Assembly (NCBI GenBank): GCA_035528995.1 | Contig: DATKXO010000158.1 | Location: forward strand, 1 to 6,372 | Source of the DNA: DATKXO01 sp035528995 | Lineage (GTDB): Bacteria; Planctomycetota; Phycisphaerae; UBA1845 | Direction of reading: 5' to 3' | DNA length: 6,372 nucleotides | In this document: positions 1 to 5,400 of the stretch, one piece after another | Position numbering within the stretch: position 1 is the first letter of the stretch | Layout of the letters: every line of letters starts with the position of its first letter | Program-made: the position numbers and the translations under genes | The notes under the pieces: generated by a model | Told to the model about the DNA's origin: nothing | Seen by the model: the letters and a program-made list of their open reading frames with translations, nothing else | Database searches by the model: none

Positions 1-31
1 ATAGCGTCAGCGTGTCGTGGCTGATCGGCAC
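1..31 (-). CDS. Possible start of a further gene, cut by the window edge
   Basis: A GTG at 31-29 opens a frame (MPISHDTLTL) that stays open to the window edge. It lies 2 nt after the TAG of the 312-residue gene, the same stop-CC-GTG spacing seen at the 87-residue gene. There is no Shine-Dalgarno and only ten codons are visible, so this is weak. The alternative is plain intergenic sequence. Confidence 0.2.
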   Translation of the reverse strand, partial: MPISHDTLTL

Positions 32-33
32 GG

Positions 34-972
34 CTACTGACAGAAGGCCCAGAAGTTTGCGGAGCCCGCGTGCGCCGTCGCGCAAGTGGTGGCCGAGCCG
101 TCACCGCCCATCACGTCGGAGTCGATGCAGGTCAGTCCGCCACCGGCCAGCGCACAAATCTCGGTGCCAGTGTCGAAGATCGCCGCCCCAGCAGCGTCCG
201 AGACGCCCCAGAACATCGGCCCCCAGTTCGCGCTGCCGCTGCTCGTGATGATGGCCTCGCCGTCAGTCTCGGACGTCGGGAAGGTGTCCGTGCGGATGCG
301 GAATACCTCGTTCGTCTGATCGCGAAATAGATGGTCGCCCGTCGATGACGTGCCAATCATAATATGGCCGTTGTCCCACCCGCCGCCATCCAGTCGGAAG
401 TTGCCTCTACGCGATGGCTGGGCACATCCGACGGGGCAGGATTGCGCGTCGATGCGCAATGCGTCCGTGCCACCGCCCATGCCCAGCAGCGTCTCGATGA
501 TAATTCCGGCCTGCAGGTCGATGGTCGTTCCGCTGGGCTCTGCGGTGGGCGTCCTGATGACGATGCCGTGGAGGCCGGGGATAGAGCCCGCGTCCACGTC
601 CAAGTCCATGTTGATCTCCAGTCCGTGGATCTCACCGGAATCAACCCCGGTACCGGACGTGTCCGTCGTGATCGTGATGCCGTTGTAGGCCGCATCGGCC
701 ACATACCCAGCGTCGTCGTCGGGGCGTGCGTAGGCTTGCAGGAAGTAAGCCTCGTTCGCGCGAATGATGCCGCTGGTATTCATGTCGGGCGCGAGCACCG
801 TGCCAGCGCCCACCGTCAGCGCCTCTCCCGCGTTCGTGCCGGCCGTGATCGTGTCGAAGGTCGAAGCGCCGGTGCCGCCGTCGGCCTCAGCCGGCAAGAG
901 GCGCGGGTTGCCATGCGCTGCCGATCCCAGCAACAGCACTACCAGAGCGAGTACGCGAGCCGCGGCACTCAT
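34..972 (-). CDS. Signal-peptide-bearing fibre-like protein with ~19-residue repeats
   Basis: The predicted protein has 312 residues. The frame is open to an ATG at 1050, but the start at 972 is preferred: it overlaps the previous stop as ATGA and begins directly with a signal peptide (MSAAARVLALVVLLLGSAAHG, cleavage near 19-21). The mature N-terminus (GGTGASTFDTITAGTN, then LTVGAGTVLAP) resembles repetitive fibre proteins of environmental phages. Residues 97-174 carry a G-hydrophobic-x-Ile element (NGITI, HGLEI, HGIVI, AGIII, DALRI) at 19, 19, 20 and 15 residue intervals, suggesting beta-solenoid or fibre rungs. A C-terminal region follows (GHIMIGTS, DHLFRDQTNEVFRIRT, PTSETDG). Cysteines number exactly six (179, 183, 273, 282, 297, 311), and the protein ends FWAFCQ. 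Being a tail-cluster fibre-like protein with a Sec signal is odd. It may act at the host surface or as a virion part with a hydrophobic N-terminus. Confidence 0.82.
   Translation of the reverse strand: MSAAARVLALVVLLLGSAAHGNPRLLPAEADGGTGASTFDTITAGTNAGEALTVGAGTVLAPDMNTSGIIRANEAYFLQAYARPDDDAGYVADAAYNGITITTDTSGTGVDSGEIHGLEINMDLDVDAGSIPGLHGIVIRTPTAEPSGTTIDLQAGIIIETLLGMGGGTDALRIDAQSCPVGCAQPSRRGNFRLDGGGWDNGHIMIGTSSTGDHLFRDQTNEVFRIRTDTFPTSETDGEAIITSSGSANWGPMFWGVSDAAGAAIFDTGTEICALAGGGLTCIDSDVMGGDGSATTCATAHAGSANFWAFCQ
969..972 (-). promoter_or_regulatory. ATGA stop/start overlap (translational coupling)
   Basis: The minus-strand ATGA merges the TGA of the 145-residue gene with the ATG of the 312-residue gene. 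No good Shine-Dalgarno precedes this ATG (GTACTTCTGCAA), so re-initiation by terminating ribosomes is the likely route. That would keep the two secreted products in a fixed ratio. Confidence 0.7.
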
Positions 973-1406
973 TTGCAGAAGTACCCAAGCCGGGGCGTCT
1001 CGCCACCGCCCGGTGGCGTATTGACCACAACCCGGAGGATGGAGCCGCAAATCTCTTGCGCTCCGCTATTGGCTGACGTCATCGGCGTAGTGAAGTAGTC
1101 GCCGCACTCGTTCGCTGAGGGAGACGCCGGTGTCGAGGAGCAGGTCTGGATGTCCACGTCCGCGGCCCCACCAGACGCCGCCGAGGTATCGGCGTTCCAC
1201 GTCACATAGCTCTCGGAGCACGAGCACTGATCCGTGGCGAGGAATCCGCTCGTGACGGCAAAGTCCTCTATCCATGCCGTAGTGCCGGACTTGACACCCT
1301 CCCGGACCGTCGTCCCGCCGGGGGTCGTGACCCAATCTCCGGCCCATGCGGGCAGGCACAGCAAGACCCCAACCGCTGCGGCCGTAACCGCGCGTGAGTA
1401 GCGCAT
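969..1406 (-). CDS. Predicted secreted six-cysteine protein
   Basis: This is a 145-residue protein of unknown function. The N-terminus is a classical Sec signal peptide: MRYSR, a hydrophobic core (AVTAAAVGVLLCLP), then AWA before GD, giving predicted cleavage after residue 22. The Cys at 17 is not in a proper lipobox, so a lipoprotein is unlikely. The mature part has exactly six cysteines (61, 63, 89, 101, 120, 144), consistent with disulfides formed outside the cytoplasm. It is rich in Ser, Thr, Gly and Ala and ends LGYFCK. The ATG has a good Shine-Dalgarno (GGAGAG, 6 nt spacing), 28 bp after the previous stop. Its TGA overlaps the ATG of the next gene as ATGA. It could be a host-envelope-modifying moron or an unusual virion protein; the sequence does not decide. 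Confidence 0.83.
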   Translation of the reverse strand: MRYSRAVTAAAVGVLLCLPAWAGDWVTTPGGTTVREGVKSGTTAWIEDFAVTSGFLATDQCSCSESYVTWNADTSAASGGAADVDIQTCSSTPASPSANECGDYFTTPMTSANSGAQEICGSILRVVVNTPPGGGETPRLGYFCK

Positions 1407-1412
1407 ATCTCG

Positions 1413-1418
1413 CTCTCC
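1413..1418 (-). promoter_or_regulatory. Shine-Dalgarno of the secreted 145-residue protein
   Basis: GGAGAG on the minus strand lies 6 nt before the ATG at 1406, inside the 28-bp gap after the 87-residue gene. It is one of the two clear ribosome binding sites in the window and confirms the start that gives the protein its signal peptide. Confidence 0.65.
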
Positions 1419-1434
1419 ATTGGGACCTGTGGTG

Positions 1435-1698
1435 CTAGCGCGAGGGTATCAGACTTCCGTCATCGTTTCGTGCGGTCCAGGACAGATCGAGCCGCCCACC
1501 CTCGGGGGTGACGCACCCCAGGAGGCGAGCACCATCCAAGAGCTTCCGGGTCGCGGCAGAGACGCAGCCCTCGCAGATCGAGAGCTCGGGGCTCGACTCG
1601 ACCGCCTTGCGCTGGGCCCCGTCCGCGTCGGTCGGGTAGTAAGTCGTGAGCACCGGATACTTAACCCCCGGCGCCTCGCAGCCGGCCACGTCGCACAC
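1435..1698 (-). CDS. Small Cys-rich protein, possible zinc-binding, function unknown
   Basis: This 87-residue protein starts at a GTG placed 2 nt after the TGA of the previous gene. Only a weak GGGG sits upstream, so it probably depends on translational coupling. Cysteines fall at residues 2, 7, 42, 45 and 62. The C-x4-C and C-x2-C (ICEGC) pairs are spaced as in small zinc fingers, with a fifth Cys in LLGC. There is no signal peptide and no hydrophobic segment, so a cytoplasmic or virion-internal protein is likely. Small CxxxxC...CxxC proteins occur beside tail genes in other GC-rich phages (recollection, not checked). The frame is exactly bracketed by its neighbours, which supports it as a real gene. 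Metal binding is inferred only. Confidence 0.72.
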   Translation of the reverse strand: MCDVAGCEAPGVKYPVLTTYYPTDADGAQRKAVESSPELSICEGCVSAATRKLLDGARLLGCVTPEGGRLDLSWTARNDDGSLIPSR

Positions 1699-1700
1699 GG

Positions 1701-2450
1701 TCAGAGCCCCAGGCCGTGCAGGCTGAACCCCACGCCCGCGATCGCGTCCACCGTCCCGGGCGCCACCACGGAGAGGATGTCCCCGGGCGCAAACGCCTCG
1801 TCCCCGCTCATGGCGAAGGTCGCCACGGCCACAGTGTTGGCGAAGGTCATCGTCCCGAAGGCCGCGGCGCCGTTCTTTTTCAAGTCGAAGGCCACCCCCG
1901 AGCCACCAGTGGGGGCCGTGCTGGCCGTCCCCTGACTGGCCGGGAGCCCGTCCGGGAGGAGCCAGTCGCGCTCGATCGGGATCTCTACCAGCGTGCTAGA
2001 GGCCCCGATGGCCCCCGAGACGTACCACCGGAAGGGCTCAGCGACCCGTAGAGCCGAGATTTCCGATCCATCGGCCCACACGGCCGTCCATGCGCCCCGG
2101 ACGAGCGTGAGCGAGTCTGAACCCCCTGTGACCTTGACCAGAGCGTCGAAGGCGCTCGTAGACGTGGCGTCCTGGACCACATAGAGCTTCGTCGCCGAGT
2201 GATCGAGGCCGGTGCTGGCCGGTAGCTCGATCGTCTCGTTGGCCCCAAGGGTCTGCCCGGAGCCCAGCTCGAGTAGGCGGGAGCGCATGGCCACCCGCTC
2301 GGCGACTACCGTGGTCCCGTCCAGGTCCAGCACCACGGCCTCGCGGCCGACGGCCAGCAGGACAGCCCGTTGGATCATCTCGTTTATGGTGCCGAAGCCG
2401 GTCACGTTCGTGCCCAGCAGCGGGGCCCCTGTCAGAGATTCGACGCCCAT
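1701..2450 (-). CDS. Fibre-like tail protein with two beta domains
   Basis: This 249-residue protein is probably a minor tail or fibre component acting at the tail tip with the upstream protein. Residues ~58-136 (TLGANETIELPAS, KLYVVQDATS, VKVTGGSDSLTL, VWADGSEI) resemble a beta domain common in phage receptor-binding and fibre proteins, where a strand series ends in a (D/A)DG turn. Residues ~160-248 (WLLPDGLP, TAPTGG, FDLKKNG, GTMTFAN, APGDILSVVAPG, IAGVGFSL) are a clear paralogue of module copy B in the upstream gene. There is no signal peptide or membrane segment, and no cysteine. The start is supported by a strong Shine-Dalgarno (GAGGAGGG, 8 nt spacing) that overlaps the upstream stop. 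The domain assignment is from recalled family patterns; the exact role (fibre, baseplate or chaperone) is open. Confidence 0.83.
   Translation of the reverse strand: MGVESLTGAPLLGTNVTGFGTINEMIQRAVLLAVGREAVVLDLDGTTVVAERVAMRSRLLELGSGQTLGANETIELPASTGLDHSATKLYVVQDATSTSAFDALVKVTGGSDSLTLVRGAWTAVWADGSEISALRVAEPFRWYVSGAIGASSTLVEIPIERDWLLPDGLPASQGTASTAPTGGSGVAFDLKKNGAAAFGTMTFANTVAVATFAMSGDEAFAPGDILSVVAPGTVDAIAGVGFSLHGLGL
1707..1973 (-). repeat. Small beta module, copy C, C-terminus of the 249-residue protein
   Basis: Residues ~160-248 form the third copy of the module in this window. It shares with copy B the order L-P-x-x-LP, AP(S/T)GG, FD, NG, TFA, ATF, PGD, AP and IAGV-x-FSL. Placing the same module in two adjacent gene products implies intragenomic shuffling or a common source. 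Confidence 0.75.
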
Positions 2451-2458
2451 GGTGCTGG

Positions 2459-2466
2459 CCCTCCTC
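2459..2466 (-). promoter_or_regulatory. Shine-Dalgarno overlapping the tail-tip stop codon
   Basis: On the minus strand the text reads TGAGGAGGG, so the TGA stop of the tail-tip gene forms part of a strong GAGGAGGG site 8 nt before the ATG at 2450. This fixes the start of the 249-residue gene and suggests coupled translation. Confidence 0.75.
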
Positions 2467-5400
2467 AGACCGTTCCGGCGATCGGGTAGCCCCGGTTGCC
2501 GTTGTTCAGCTCGTAGACCTTGACCGAGATGGCATCCCCGCGCTGGTACCCGGCCTGTTGGATCGCAGCCAGCGGGATGCGGACCTGCTCGCCGTACTGG
2601 GTCCAGTCGTCTTTCTCGCTGCCCGTGGTGTCATCCACGGTACCGGAGCCGGCCGGGACGAACGAGAAGAACTCGATCGCGTCACCCGAACCCGGGATCG
2701 TGACGCTCACCAGCTCGTAGTAGCCGGCGTTCGGTCCGTCCGGGTCGGTCTGGTAGAGCAGCTCGCCGGGTATCAGCGGCGCGAAGTCCGCCGGCTGGCC
2801 TGTCGAGCGCAGCGTGCGCCAGATACCGGCGTCCACCGTCTCGATCTGAATGTCATCGAGGAAGGTATCCACGCTCGGGCTCGGATCGTTCGAGTTGATC
2901 GCGATCCCGACGAGCCGCACCCGGGCGAACCGGGCACCGATGACGCTGCGGCTGTTGAAGGTGCGGAGGGTCCACACGTCCGCCGGCACGGGCAGCGTCT
3001 CGCTCTGCTCAGCCTTGAGCACTCCTCCAACGGTGGTAATAGGCAGCGAGAAGCTCACCCCGGCGATGCTCTGGAGGTTGGCCGGGGCGGTGATCGTGAC
3101 CCGATCCCCGGGCACCACGGCCTGGTCGGCCGCGAACACGAACGTGGCCGTGGTGACGCCATCGGCAAAGGTGATGTTCCCGCGGTCGGTGCCGTTTATG
3201 CGGACGTCGAACGTCACGGCCCCACCGCTCGGGGCGCTCGTGGCCGTGGCCGTGGCCCCGGGCAGATCCTCGGGCAGCGTGAACGACGAGGTGGACTCAA
3301 GGATGTAGACCTCCAGGTCGCGGAATGCGATCTGGTACTGGAGGTCTGCGGCCGGCGCCGTGACGGTCGCGCCGTCCAGCCCAGCCGTATCGTTCTCGTC
3401 GTACTCGTCGGCGCTGGCATTGGCGAGCGTCGCGAACAGTGCCCCGTCTGCCACCGTCCAGAGCGCGGATATGCCCACTCCGTTCTTTTCGATGTTGACC
3501 GAGCACACGCCACCACTCGGAGCCGTGCCAAGAGTCATCCACGTGCCGCGAGCCTCAGCCAGCGCCGCCGTTTCTAGCAACAACCGCTTCCCGGGCGTGC
3601 TGGTGCCGAAGTTGCTCGTGCTGACCGCGCCCGCGTGGAAGCCGCTCTTGATGAACGTATTATCGAGCGCGAAGACGCCTTCCAGCGCCCCGTTCCCGCT
3701 CCCAATCCACTCGATCTCGCAGCGCAGCGGATCGCGCGTCGCGTTGAATCCCGCCTGCCGCCAGCGGACCTCCAGCATGGCGAACCCGTTGTCGAGGTCG
3801 AAGGCCGCAACGCCATCGCCCACGAGATCGAGCACGCGCTCGATGCCAGCGATCGTGTCCGAGGTCGTTCCGTCGAGCCGCAGCAGGTAGGTCCCCTCGT
3901 AGGGGGCGTGGTTCCCGACGCTCTGCCGCGGGGCCAGCGTATCGACGTCGAGCGAGGCCGGCTTGTGGCTGGGCGTCCATCCGGTCGTATCGCCCGTCTC
4001 GAAGTCGCCGTTTCCGACCGCGCCCGAAACGTGAGTCACGGTCGCCACGGTCATGTGCTCGAAGTCCACCGTGGAGGCGTCGATCTCGATCGGCTGCCGG
4101 GCGACGGCGTAGGTAGCAACCACCTGACCGGTGATCGCGTCCAGCAGCTCGATCTCAAACGGACTGCCGCCCAGCGTATCGGCATCCCAGCGCAACAGAA
4201 CGTCCCCGTGCCACGGCGCCCGGTGCCCGTACAGGGCGAACGGAGCGCACGGGGCCACGTCCCGGCCACCATATGAGACGCTCAGCGCCGGAGACCGGGC
4301 ACCAGTCTCGGCAGAGACCGAGGCGAAGTGGTGGACCTTCCCAATGTCATCAAGCGCCATCGAGCCGCGGCCCAGCCGATCGTCGGCGAGCACAAACAGC
4401 TCGTTATCGAAATGCCTGCCCGTTGCCCAATCCGTGCACACCAGACCGCGCAGCAGGCGCGAGAGCCGATAGATGTCGCTCCCCAGGTACTCCCAATCCC
4501 CGAAGGCCAGCACCTCGTCCCCGATGATGATGCGGTTCGCGCCGTCGATCATCTCCTGATCCGTGGCGGCCTGGAAGACGGACCCGATCTCGCGGCTCTC
4601 CACCACGATCTGGTCATAATAGAGCGCGACGGTCCCCGAGGCGTTCCCATCGCCCACGAGCACGAGCCGGTACCAGCGCGTCCCGGTCGGGGCCGTGTTG
4701 ACGAACTCGAAGACCTGCCACACGTTGTCCGGGCTGCTCCGCATGGGCGACGTGTCGGAGTCGAGCAGCGAGCCCGCCCCGGTCGGGTCGCCGTCCCAAT
4801 ACTCGAGCCGCACACCGCCGGCATCGTTGGCTGCGGCGTTGGAATTCTGACGCCAGCTCACGACGACCTCGACCAGCGAGGCGTCGAAGTCGGCCGTAGG
4901 CACCCCGGCACTCGCCGCGTCGAGGTCCTGGAACAGCTCCGCATCGGCTACCGAGTCCACGTCGGCCCCGACGAACCACGATCCCTCCGCGGGGTTGATC
5001 GTTTCCGTGGCCCCTGCGGCGGATGCGAGCGCCTGCCAGTTGGAGTAGCCGGCGGTCAGCACCTCGGTCCAGCCGGTCAAGTCACCCGTCTCGAAGCCGG
5101 CGTTGGTGAGCGCGTGCACCACGCTCCCCCACGCGCTCCCGCTCGGGGCCGTGTTGAGACCGGCAGGCAGCAGCACGTCCACCGTATTGACGAGATCGAG
5201 CCCCGCCGGAGCGTCGGCCAGTAGCGACGCGCGGCCCCAGATCGCGATCTGGTCCGTTGCGTACCACTGCTCCCAATCCAGCAGATCGTCGGAGCGCTGC
5301 CAAGTGGCTCCCTTCCAGGTCGTATTAGGCACCAACGGCACGACGTAGAGCCCCGGCAACGGCTGCCCCTCGGTTACGGGCGGCACGTCCAGGATCTCGA

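Larger units (their letters stand above)
2834..4021 (-). repeat. Jelly-roll domain 2, split by two inserted beta modules
   Basis: This encodes residues ~768-1163 of the tail-tip protein. The first half starts NGDFETGDTTGW and runs through PYEGTYLLRLDG and MLEVRWRQAG, matching jelly roll 1 strand by strand. The matching second half (VWTLRTFNSR, RFARVRLVGIAI, TFLDDIQIET) appears only after ~240 further residues. In jelly roll 1 the same connection is ~25-30 residues. The extra length holds the modules at 3293-3577 and 3032-3292, so this is a domain inside a domain. The boundaries are estimates by eye. Confidence 0.65.

Noticed and set aside
973..1050. Upstream ATG at 1050 as the start of the 312-residue protein
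   Set aside because: It would bury the signal peptide 26 residues inside and overlap the previous gene by 82 bp. The ATG at 972 starts the signal peptide directly and forms an ATGA junction.
364..1098. Long plus-strand open frame (244 codons) opposite the secreted-protein genes
   Set aside because: Arg/Val/Gly-rich with no recognisable motif, no good ribosome binding site, and fully antisense to well-supported genes. It is a shadow frame expected in G+C-rich DNA.
1356..1358. Lipoprotein cysteine in the 145-residue protein (Cys17)
   Set aside because: The residues before it (VLL) do not fit a lipobox, which needs a small residue at -1. A normal AWA cleavage site follows five residues later.
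1407..1434. Terminator or promoter in the largest clear intergenic gap
   Set aside because: The 28-bp gap shows no inverted repeat with a T-run and no -10/-35 pair, only a Shine-Dalgarno.
1420..1935. Plus-strand open frame spanning the 87-residue gene and the end of the fibre-like gene
   Set aside because: It crosses two minus-strand genes with tight operon spacing, and its low-complexity translation shows no domain.
2558..3577. Plus-strand open frame of 339 codons opposite the tail-tip gene
   Set aside because: Its composition is dominated by Arg, Asp and His from antisense reading of structural codons, with no domain pattern. The minus strand has clear family motifs over the same bases.
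4328..5224. Plus-strand open frame of 298 codons opposite the tail-tip gene
   Set aside because: It is antisense to jelly roll 1 and the conserved core strand region, and has no motif or start signal. It is a shadow.
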